NCBI GenBank assembly: GCA_964404395.1
Contig: CAYOKA010000144.1
Span: forward strand, 1-5,623
Reading direction: 5' to 3'
DNA: 5,623 nucleotides
DNA from: JAAYBT01 sp964404395
GTDB lineage: Bacteria > Bacillota > Clostridia > Acetivibrionales > DTU013
Below the pieces are notes generated by a model, which did not search any database, had not been told where the DNA came from, and saw nothing but the letters and a program-made list of their open reading frames with translations. Below, in pieces: positions 1 to 4,590 of the stretch. Position numbers and translations under genes: made by a program. How positions within the stretch are numbered: the first letter of the stretch is position 1; each line of letters begins with the position of its first letter.

Positions 1-1546
1 GGTCATAAAGCCTGTCGTAGCCCAATGTCGCATCGCTGTTCTTCTGCGAGATAATGTCGTAAGAGGTCTGGCGGGTGCTCCATGCGGCGTTATAGGAATC
101 GTAGGCCGCTTGCATCTGGCGGGACATGGCAAGTATTGCAGAAGTCTCCTCCGCTACATGCTGTTGAGCCTTCCTGACATAATCCTCCGTGAAGGTGAAA
201 CTGGCAAGGCACGCCATAAGCTGCTCACGCAACTCGTTAAACTCTCCTGCCGGAGCGATAACGCCGTTGCAGTTGTAGACGGCATAGGTGCCCATGTCGA
301 TTCCCGGTATTGAATAGGTGTCCGTTCCGTAGTTCGCCACCTGTCCTGCCATTAAACCCTCGCACGCTACACCGTTTGCGGAATTGAAGCTGGCGCGGAC
401 AATGGAGTTATCCAAGGTATTGAACGCAGTAGGCGTGTTATTTGGGTATGTTTCCAGTATGCTTATATCGTTCATGACCGGGAGTTGGTGGTTGAGTCCG
501 TACTTATTCAGAAAGTTGTTGTAGTCGTTATAGATATAAAAGAAATATTCAGTGGTCGCTTCCATCAGCACCGGAATATCTGCCCACTGATGATAGCCGT
601 AGAGGTCGTAGGAACCCACCGTTTGTGCTGCGCTCTCATAGTAATTTTTGGCGTCCATATTTTTGAGCAGCGGGTGGTGCTTGCAGTAAAAGAATATCTG
701 GCGCTCCGGTATATTCGGGTCATAGGCGTGGAAGCCAAACAACGTATATTTGCCCGTAGTCTCAATTACCCAGCCTGTGGGCAGCGTGAGAGAGAAGAAG
801 CCTCCGTCATATAACGCCGTCTGAAGTTGAAGCGGAGTGTTTTTTGTTACAGAATATGCGCCGAGCCTTGAGGGGGCGGATTGCGTTGGCTTGCTCACGT
901 CCGGGGTAGGCGTCTGTGTCCCGTCTGCGTTTGGCTGATGAGTTCCTGATGCGTTTGGCTGATGAGTTTCTGATGCGTAGTGATCCGCGTCAGGGCGAAG
1001 CGTTTCGACTATGTATTCCAGCGTATCCATTACCGAGTCTCCGCTGCTTTCTGAACAGACGCACTCATACTGGACTACATAGGTATCGTTTTCATCAGCG
1101 AGGAACCACATATATATGTTGCCATCAGGATCGTCGAGAGCACAGCGGATGCCCGTCAGTGTTTTCCCGGCCATGTCAAAGTTTTGTTTTTCACCAACCT
1201 CCAGCAGCTTGTCCCCGTAGGCGGATCGGAGATCTTCCGCCGCGAAATACAGGTAATTCTCCAATGAAAAAGCTACTTCACCAACCGGAGTAAAGAAAAG
1301 CTTTATATAAGGGATTTCGCCATCTCCCTCGATATAAAGCACGACAGCGCTACCTTCTTCTTCAACAGTCATATCTGGATCACATTCGAAAGAAAAGCCC
1401 AGTGTAGAGTTGGAATAGACTTTTTGCTCGGCTGAACTGCTTTCATTCGGCCGAGTTATTACATAGCTGCCCGGCAGAAATGAACAGCCTGAAAGCATGA
1501 GGCACAGACATAGTGCGACCGCAATAAACGAGATGCTTTTCTTCAT
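1..1546 (-). CDS. Large secreted lipoprotein of unknown function, 3' end outside the window
   Basis: The frame is open without interruption from an ATG at 1546 to the left edge, giving 515 residues and no stop, so the C-terminus is missing. Residues 1-20 are a type II signal peptide: a Lys-Lys start, a hydrophobic core, and the lipobox L18-S19-G20-C21. The protein is therefore predicted to be lipid-anchored on the outer face of the membrane. Residues about 43-185 form one globular segment beginning YSNSTLGFSFECDPDM, reminiscent of small PsbP/DcrB-like lipoprotein domains, which is an impression only. Residues 190-228 are a Thr/Pro/Gln/Ser-rich linker with a tandem repeat. Residues about 240-453 form a second, aromatic-rich segment (DGGFFSLTLPTGWVIET, AYDPN). 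Residues 454-500 look helical, followed by SDATLGYDRLYD at the edge. The ribosome binding site GGAGGG lies inside the upstream gene, whose stop overlaps this start by ATGA, so translation is probably coupled. I cannot assign a function. Confidence 0.88.
   Translation of the reverse strand, partial: MKKSISFIAVALCLCLMLSGCSFLPGSYVITRPNESSSAEQKVYSNSTLGFSFECDPDMTVEEEGSAVVLYIEGDGEIPYIKLFFTPVGEVAFSLENYLYFAAEDLRSAYGDKLLEVGEKQNFDMAGKTLTGIRCALDDPDGNIYMWFLADENDTYVVQYECVCSESSGDSVMDTLEYIVETLRPDADHYASETHQPNASGTHQPNADGTQTPTPDVSKPTQSAPSRLGAYSVTKNTPLQLQTALYDGGFFSLTLPTGWVIETTGKYTLFGFHAYDPNIPERQIFFYCKHHPLLKNMDAKNYYESAAQTVGSYDLYGYHQWADIPVLMEATTEYFFYIYNDYNNFLNKYGLNHQLPVMNDISILETYPNNTPTAFNTLDNSIVRASFNSANGVACEGLMAGQVANYGTDTYSIPGIDMGTYAVYNCNGVIAPAGEFNELREQLMACLASFTFTEDYVRKAQQHVAEETSAILAMSRQMQAAYDSYNAAWSTRQTSYDIISQKNSDATLGYDRLYD
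927..974 (-). repeat. Two-copy 24-bp tandem repeat inside the lipoprotein gene
   Basis: Two adjacent 24-bp units (927-950 and 951-974) are identical except for one base, C at 945 versus T at 969. Being a multiple of three, they keep frame and encode the 8-residue units ASETHQPN and ASGTHQPN, followed by a degenerate third start (ADGT). They lie in the linker between the two globular segments, where copy-number change would alter linker length without breaking the protein. Confidence 0.9.
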
Positions 1547-1851
1547 TTCTCGCCCTCCAATCCGGTTCGTCTTAACAGGGCTTCCGTTTCGTCAAGAAGC
1601 GCACAAGGCCACCCGAGCAGTGGTTCGTCCTCGCATTCTGGGTATATCTCTACCAGAGTGCGGCCTAACGGCTCATCGGGCGATATTGCAACGCGCCCTC
1701 CAATCTGCGGATAGGACACAGAGGATATGATGAGCGTGCCGCGCATACTGTTTGCTTTATCAATAAGAAACCCTATTGTGTCAACCGCATCGTATATCGC
1801 GTTAAGCACTATCGTTTTTTCATACGGATACTCCCTCATGTATTCACTCAA
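1543..1851 (-). CDS. Small conserved-looking protein of unknown function, upstream partner of the lipoprotein
   Basis: This encodes 102 residues, mixed alpha/beta in appearance, acidic (PECEDEP), with no signal peptide or membrane segment, so it is probably cytoplasmic. Segments that look structured are residues 11-35 (helical, KTIVLNAIYDAVDTIGFLID), 38-44 (strand, GTLIISS), 52-56 and 65-70 (strands), and a terminal helix near 85-96. I chose the TTG at 1851 because a perfect AGGAGG at 1865-1860 lies 8 nt upstream of it. The longer reading from GTG at 1860 would put the start codon on top of the ribosome binding site, and the first ATG (codon 5) is a little far. Its stop overlaps the lipoprotein start by ATGA, so the two are co-transcribed and probably work together. 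I do not recognise the family. Confidence 0.75.
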   Translation of the reverse strand: MSEYMREYPYEKTIVLNAIYDAVDTIGFLIDKANSMRGTLIISSVSYPQIGGRVAISPDEPLGRTLVEIYPECEDEPLLGWPCALLDETEALLRRTGLEGEK

Positions 1852-1859
1852 GAAAAGCA

Positions 1860-1865
1860 CCTCCT
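1860..1865 (-). promoter_or_regulatory. Ribosome binding site that fixes a TTG start
   Basis: Perfect AGGAGG on the minus strand, 8 nt before TTG at 1851. It overlaps the alternative in-frame GTG at 1860 and so argues against it. Confidence 0.75.
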
Positions 1866-1916
1866 GCTAATACAAGTTTTACTTTAATTTTACTGCGAAA
1901 ACCGACAATGAACAGA

Positions 1917-1966
1917 TTAGGATTGGGTCAGTACGGCGGGATAGGTGGGTTAGGTTTGGGTTAGGT
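1917..1966 (+). repeat. Degenerate G-rich repeat, TTAGGNNTGGG-like, in the divergent intergenic region
   Basis: The stretch breaks into units ending in GGG: TTAGGATTGGG, TCAGTACGGCGGG, ATAGGTGGG, TTAGGTTTGGG, then TTAGGT. The first and fourth differ at one base; GGGTTAGG occurs exactly at 1947-1954 and 1958-1965. Four GGG tracts (1925, 1938, 1947, 1958) with loops of 10, 6 and 8 bases could in principle form a G-quadruplex on the plus strand. The rest of the gap 1852-2012 shows no gene and no convincing minus-strand promoter; TAAAAT at about 1892-1887 is a possible -10 but lacks a good -35. Confidence 0.5.
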
Positions 1967-2012
1967 CTTCTGTAAAAGCAACATGTGGCGCAATTTCTTC
2001 AGTTATCACGTA

Positions 2013-2032
2013 CATTCTATTGCAATAGAATG
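2013..2032. promoter_or_regulatory. Perfect 20-bp palindrome, probable operator
   Basis: CATTCTATTGCAATAGAATG equals its own reverse complement over all 20 bases, with no loop, as expected of a DNA site for a dimeric protein rather than an RNA hairpin. Its right half contains the -35 hexamer TTGCAA (2020-2025), so a bound protein would compete with RNA polymerase. A second TTGCAA follows at 2034-2039. The HTH protein encoded just downstream is the obvious but unproven ligand. Confidence 0.7.
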
Positions 2033-2049
2033 ATTGCAAGCGGTATAAT
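2020..2049 (+). promoter_or_regulatory. Sigma-A-type promoter of the HTH/LuxR operon
   Basis: The -35 is TTGCAA at 2020-2025 (4 of 6 consensus), the spacer is 18 bp, and the -10 is a perfect TATAAT at 2044-2049. Transcription should start near 2056 and give an untranslated leader of about 143 nt. Confidence 0.75.
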
Positions 2050-2055
2050 ACTTTT

Positions 2056-2198
2056 ATAAAATGCTCGCGGCGCGATACACACAAAACGCGTAAGGAAAGC
2101 ACTAAAGTGCCCGCAGCGTATTTTGCTATGCAAAAACGCGGTTTGGCGTACAATTCGCGCAAGCGCTCATTGAAATTATGATCTGTGAGGTGAGAGCG
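2056..2198 (+). other. Long 5' leader of the HTH/LuxR operon with small hairpins
   Basis: Between the promoter and the TTG start lie inverted repeats: GCAC-TAAA-GTGC at 2099-2110, and a 10-bp stem with one bulged A at 2116-2139 (GCGTATTTTGC, loop TAT, GCAAAAACGC). AAAACGCG is found twice (near 2083 and 2133). Neither hairpin is followed by a T run, so these are not terminators. Long reading frames crossing this stretch on the minus strand have no start signal or recognisable content. Confidence 0.4.
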
Positions 2199-2402
2199 TT
2201 GACAATTAGCTATAAACGGCTTTGGAAATTGCTGATCGACAGAGATATAAAGAAGAAAGACCTTTGCCTGATGGCAGGAATCAGTCATGCTTCCGTTGCA
2301 AAGCTCGGAAGAAGCGAAAATGTTACGACAGATGTTCTGCTGAAAATCTGCAAGGCTCTGAGCTGTGACCTTCCTGATATTATGGAAATAAATAGAGATT
2401 AA
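2199..2402 (+). CDS. Small Cro/C1-type (XRE) helix-turn-helix regulator
   Basis: This is a 67-residue stand-alone DNA-binding protein of the YozG-like Cro/C1 HTH group (Pfam HTH_26 type). After TISYKRLWKLLIDRDIKKKDL (helix 1 into helix 2) comes the turn and recognition helix, MAGISHASVAKLGRSENV at about residues 25-42, then TTDVLLKICKALSCDLPDIMEI, the usual closing helices. The TTG at 2199 is preferred: GAGGTGAG at 2187-2194 is well spaced for it, and family members typically begin MTISY-like. An in-frame ATG at 2178 would add seven residues read from the ribosome binding site itself. It is first in an operon, 20 nt before the LuxR-type gene. It probably binds the palindrome over its own promoter. 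Similar small regulators often accompany mobile elements and restriction systems in Clostridia. Confidence 0.88.
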   Translation: MTISYKRLWKLLIDRDIKKKDLCLMAGISHASVAKLGRSENVTTDVLLKICKALSCDLPDIMEINRD

Positions 2403-2422
2403 GGGACAACCACGGAGGCTGT

Positions 2423-3799
2423 TTGGAGGTGTTTTATATCAAACAAAAAAATGCTGCATTGGCGATTTGTGCTCTGATCGGTCTGTGCTTTTTATGGACA
2501 GGATCTGAATATATTACATGGTGGCTGTATCGGCTGACTCCGAATTTCGGAGCTACAGGGGCGGATATCTGGTCTGAGGTAGTCGGCTATTTGTTCCAGG
2601 CCGCAGGCATTCTGCTCTTTTCTCTTGGAATCAAGAAAAATGAGAAGGTACTTTGTCGCCGCAATTTTCTTTTTCTTGTTTTGGCCGATGGTGCGGCGAC
2701 CGCCGTTGCATTTTTTGTGTCAGGCGTATACAGCATCCTGATCGCCGGACTGCTCATGAACCTTTTACACGGAGCGATCGGTGGCTATTACCTGACACGC
2801 CTTACCCAATCTGTACCACAGCAGAAAAGAGGCGTCGTGTTCGGCGTTGCCTATGCCTTTGGGAGCATAGGATCGTGGCTGTTGTCGCTTTTCATGGACG
2901 GAAGATTTCTCGAAAGCCCTTATGTCTTTGTTGTATACGCGCTGATGATGCTTGCAATTATCCTCGTAGACTGCATACCGGTTGCGGAGCCTGATAACGA
3001 CTCGGAATCCGTGGAACCGCTTTATTTTGACAGGCTTTCCGTGCCATTGGCAGCAGGTCTTGTCATTCTGCTTTCTGTTGTAAAAGGTTTGGGCTTCTAT
3101 TTCCCGAGCATTGATGCAACCGGCGGCGGAGTAAGCGTGGAATCGGTTCGTGCTTTTTATGCCATAGGATTGATTGCGGCAGGCATCATAAACGATAAGA
3201 ACCGTAAGCATGGTGCAATCTGCTGCTTGTGTGCTTTGGTCTTTCCGTTTTTAACATTTGCCCTCAAAGGCGAACCAAATACCGGCGCAGTGTTATGGAT
3301 AGCAGGATATGTGTTCTTTGGATTCTTTTCCGTCTATCGAGTGGTCACATTCTCCGACCTGTCCGGCAAGGAAGATGGGTTGCTGTTCATTGCGGGATTC
3401 GGTCTGATGTTTGGGCGCATTGGTGATGCGCTGGGCGCTTTAATCGGAATCATGACGACAAATATGCAGACGGCATCCGTCTGGATTGCAGCGGGACTGC
3501 TTATTGCAACCTTCCTGTTGTTTTTCCGGTTTTACAACAAAACCTATTTCATCATACCTTTGCAGAACGCGTCCCTCGAAGACCGGCTACATATATTTGA
3601 GGAAAAGTATGAGCTGACCTCAAGAGAAGCTGAAGTTTTCGAGCTCGTTGTCAGGGGCCGGTCTAACTCCGAAATTGCGGCTGATTTGTATGTATCTGAA
3701 AGCACAGTAAAATTTCATGTCAGAAACGCTCTGCGTAAGGCAGATTGCATGAATAGAACCGAACTTGCAGCAAAATTCCGAAAAGACAGTTTATTATGA
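2423..3799 (+). CDS. Membrane-embedded LuxR-type transcription regulator (12-TM sensor/transporter-like domain plus HTH)
   Basis: This encodes 458 residues. About twelve hydrophobic segments are visible near residues 12-36, 50-70, 81-100, 102-124, 136-157, 166-184, 206-228, 241-257, 264-281, 288-310, 318-343 and 351-370, an arrangement like a major-facilitator transporter. A cytoplasmic linker leads to a C-terminal GerE/LuxR HTH at about 397-452, with the signature LTSREAEVFELVVRGRSN, SEIAADLYVSESTVKFHVRN and a closing helix. Such fusions are known in gut anaerobes as one-component membrane regulators; the ligand here is unknown. The inferred role is to sense or bind a small molecule in the membrane domain and control nearby or distant genes. 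The start is uncertain: TTG at 2423 lies 4 nt after GGAGG (2414-2418), and GTG at 2429 lies 10 nt after it. A second GGAGG (2425-2429) has no standard in-frame start at good distance. No clear terminator follows the stop. Confidence 0.9.
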   Translation: MEVFYIKQKNAALAICALIGLCFLWTGSEYITWWLYRLTPNFGATGADIWSEVVGYLFQAAGILLFSLGIKKNEKVLCRRNFLFLVLADGAATAVAFFVSGVYSILIAGLLMNLLHGAIGGYYLTRLTQSVPQQKRGVVFGVAYAFGSIGSWLLSLFMDGRFLESPYVFVVYALMMLAIILVDCIPVAEPDNDSESVEPLYFDRLSVPLAAGLVILLSVVKGLGFYFPSIDATGGGVSVESVRAFYAIGLIAAGIINDKNRKHGAICCLCALVFPFLTFALKGEPNTGAVLWIAGYVFFGFFSVYRVVTFSDLSGKEDGLLFIAGFGLMFGRIGDALGALIGIMTTNMQTASVWIAAGLLIATFLLFFRFYNKTYFIIPLQNASLEDRLHIFEEKYELTSREAEVFELVVRGRSNSEIAADLYVSESTVKFHVRNALRKADCMNRTELAAKFRKDSLL

Positions 3800-3812
3800 G
3801 CCAACCGATTAG

Positions 3813-3989
3813 GCCGGAATAACAAACTGGCAAGCAATGCACAGCGGGACCCATATAGATAGAGACTCTCGAACAATGTACATAGTTGACGATGGTATTG
3901 GAATAAGCGATACGGACTTTCAAGATAAGTTTTTGAAAATTGGTTATTCAAAACGCAATACTACTTCTGTATTCAGAGTATCGCAATAA
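3813..3989 (+). pseudogene. Fragment of a GHKL-family (HSP90-like) ATPase gene
   Basis: The frame is open from 3813 (stop TAG at 3810) to TAA at 3987-3989. From about 3855 it reads IDRDSRTMYIVDDGIGISD, then DFQDKFLKIGYSKRNT, and ends after a short unrelated tail (SVFRVSQ). The DDGIGIS core is the G1 box of GHKL ATPases (HSP90, MutL, histidine kinase and MORC-like proteins), and FLKIGYSKR resembles the segment that follows it in HSP90-like proteins of defence and stress systems. The N box before it and the GxGxxG lid after it are missing, so this cannot be a working ATPase. An ATG at 3876 or 3837 could start a short peptide, but no ribosome binding site supports it. Best read as the remnant of a larger gene left by insertion or deletion. 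Confidence 0.6.
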
Positions 3990-4017
3990 GAAGGAATAAA
4001 AACATAATCAATTATAC

Positions 4018-4046
4018 TTGAAATCTTTCCAAAGGAATAGTAAGAT
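4018..4046 (+). promoter_or_regulatory. Candidate promoter of the hydrogenase-maturation operon
   Basis: TTGAAA at 4018-4023 (5 of 6 consensus), a spacer of exactly 17 bp, and TAAGAT at 4041-4046 (4 of 6). Transcription would begin near 4053, just before the foldable leader. TATACT at 4013-4018 is an alternative -10 but has no good -35. Confidence 0.45.
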
Positions 4047-4052
4047 GTATTT

Positions 4053-4237
4053 AGGTGAATTGCGAGGGGATTCCTTTCAGTGAACCGTTAAATCAAAAAG
4101 TAATTGTACTGAAGCGTAAGGGTTCGCCCCAAACGTGAAGGCAAGAGAATATGTAGCTTTTTAGTAGTGCTCACAGTGTGAGTAGCTTCTGAAACATAAT
4201 ATCCTTGTGCCTTTCGGTACAGGGATTTTTTATTTTG
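4053..4237 (+). ncRNA. Candidate structured leader RNA (attenuator or riboswitch-like) upstream of TM1266-hydE
   Basis: Pairings found by eye, in order: GGGG 4066-4069 with CCCC 4127-4130; inside it GAACC-G-TTA 4082-4090 with TAA-G-GGTTC 4117-4125 (one G-G mismatch); at the tip AGTA-ATTG-TACT 4099-4110. An alternative local hairpin is GGG-TTCG-CCC at 4120-4129. Next is TGCTCAC-AGT-GTGAGTA around 4168-4184, then the terminator at 4201-4236. The segment 4140-4152 (GGCAAGAGAATAT) can pair with 4199-4211 (ATATCCTTGTGCC) at 11 of 13 positions counting one G-U, which would destroy the terminator's left arm. Mutually exclusive terminator and antiterminator pairings are the mark of transcription attenuation. 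I do not match it to a named riboswitch class. It could instead be the end of a mobile element or an independent small RNA. Confidence 0.4.
4201..4236 (+). terminator. Strong intrinsic terminator in the leader of the hydrogenase-maturation operon
   Basis: ATCCTTGTGCC (4201-4211), loop TTTC, and GGTACAGGGAT (4216-4226) form an 11-bp stem with two G-U pairs and no mismatch, running directly into TTTTTT-A-TTTT. It lies 78 nt before the TM1266-family start and over 400 nt past the LuxR-type gene, so it either ends a separate small transcript or is a conditional stop for the downstream operon. Confidence 0.85.
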
Positions 4238-4254
4238 GTAGGACGCATAGGCGA

Positions 4255-4275
4255 GCAGATGACGCAGTCATCGGC
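4255..4275. repeat. Short inverted repeat between terminator and ribosome binding site
   Basis: GATGAC-GCA-GTCATC at 4258-4272 is a perfect 6-bp stem with a 3-base loop, extendable past one mismatch by GC/GC. It is just upstream of the C run and could be an RNA hairpin or a protein site. Confidence 0.5.
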
Positions 4276-4278
4276 CAG

Positions 4279-4287
4279 CCCCCCCCC
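4279..4287 (+). repeat. Run of nine C in the 5' leader
   Basis: Nine consecutive C, ending 27 nt before the TM1266-family ATG and 14 nt before its GGAGG. Homopolymers of this length are prone to slippage in replication and to miscounting in sequencing. Confidence 0.9.
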
Positions 4288-4314
4288 AGAATAATGAACA
4301 TGGAGGAATGAATT

Positions 4315-4590
4315 ATGGAAACAAGAATTGCCGCTGTAAGTATTATCGTGGAGAACACGGAATCCGTTGAAAAGCTGAACAACCTATTACATGATTATGG
4401 ACAATACATCCTGGGAAGGATGGGAATTCCCTACCCGAAACGTAATATTTCTATTATCAGCATTGTCATGGATGCACCCAATGATGTGATTAGCGCATTG
4501 TCAGGTAAGCTGGGAATGCTGCCCGATGTGACGGCAAAAACATTATACTCCAAGCTGCCTTCAGATGAAGGAGCCAGAGGATTGGACTAA
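4315..4590 (+). CDS. TM1266-family putative regulator of the [FeFe]-hydrogenase system
   Basis: This 91-residue protein is of about the usual length for the TM1266 family, whose members have a ferredoxin-like ACT/NikR-C-type fold and sit beside hydE, hydF and hydG. Recognisable segments are ETRIAAVSIIVENTESVEKLN (residues 2-22), LLHDYGQYILGRMGIPYPKR (24-43), ISIISIVMDAPNDVISALSGKLG and the C-terminal VTAKTLYSK. The biochemical role is not established; the family name 'putative regulator' rests on gene context and fold. GGAGG at 4302-4306 lies 8 nt before the ATG, a strong ribosome binding site. The stop overlaps the hydE start by one base (TAATG), so the two are translated together. Expression may depend on the terminator and the C run in the leader. 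Confidence 0.93.
   Translation: METRIAAVSIIVENTESVEKLNNLLHDYGQYILGRMGIPYPKRNISIISIVMDAPNDVISALSGKLGMLPDVTAKTLYSKLPSDEGARGLD

Noticed and set aside
485..1293. Plus-strand frames of 109 and 125 codons in the left block
   Set aside because: They are antisense to the uninterrupted 515-codon lipoprotein frame; the apparent internal repeat in the second one is just the complement of the linker repeat.
2116..2139. Hairpin in the XRE leader as a terminator
   Set aside because: The stem is followed by GGTTTGGCG, not a T run.
1950..2288. A 112-codon minus-strand reading frame across the promoter and leader of the XRE gene
   Set aside because: It overlaps a strong plus-strand promoter, an operator-like palindrome and the start of a recognisable HTH gene; its translation has no domain and no supporting ribosome binding site.
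2765..3211. A 148-codon minus-strand frame inside the LuxR-type gene
   Set aside because: It lies entirely opposite a well-supported membrane protein and has a composition typical of an antisense shadow.
4053..4237. Assignment of the leader to a known class (T-box, cobalamin, SAM, TPP, glycine, lysine, group II intron domain V)
   Set aside because: None of the conserved core strings I know for these classes is present, so only an unnamed candidate structure is reported.
4308..4317. Earlier ATG at 4308 as the start of the TM1266-family gene
   Set aside because: It is in a different frame and only 1 nt after GGAGG; the ATG at 4315 has proper spacing and gives the family N-terminus.
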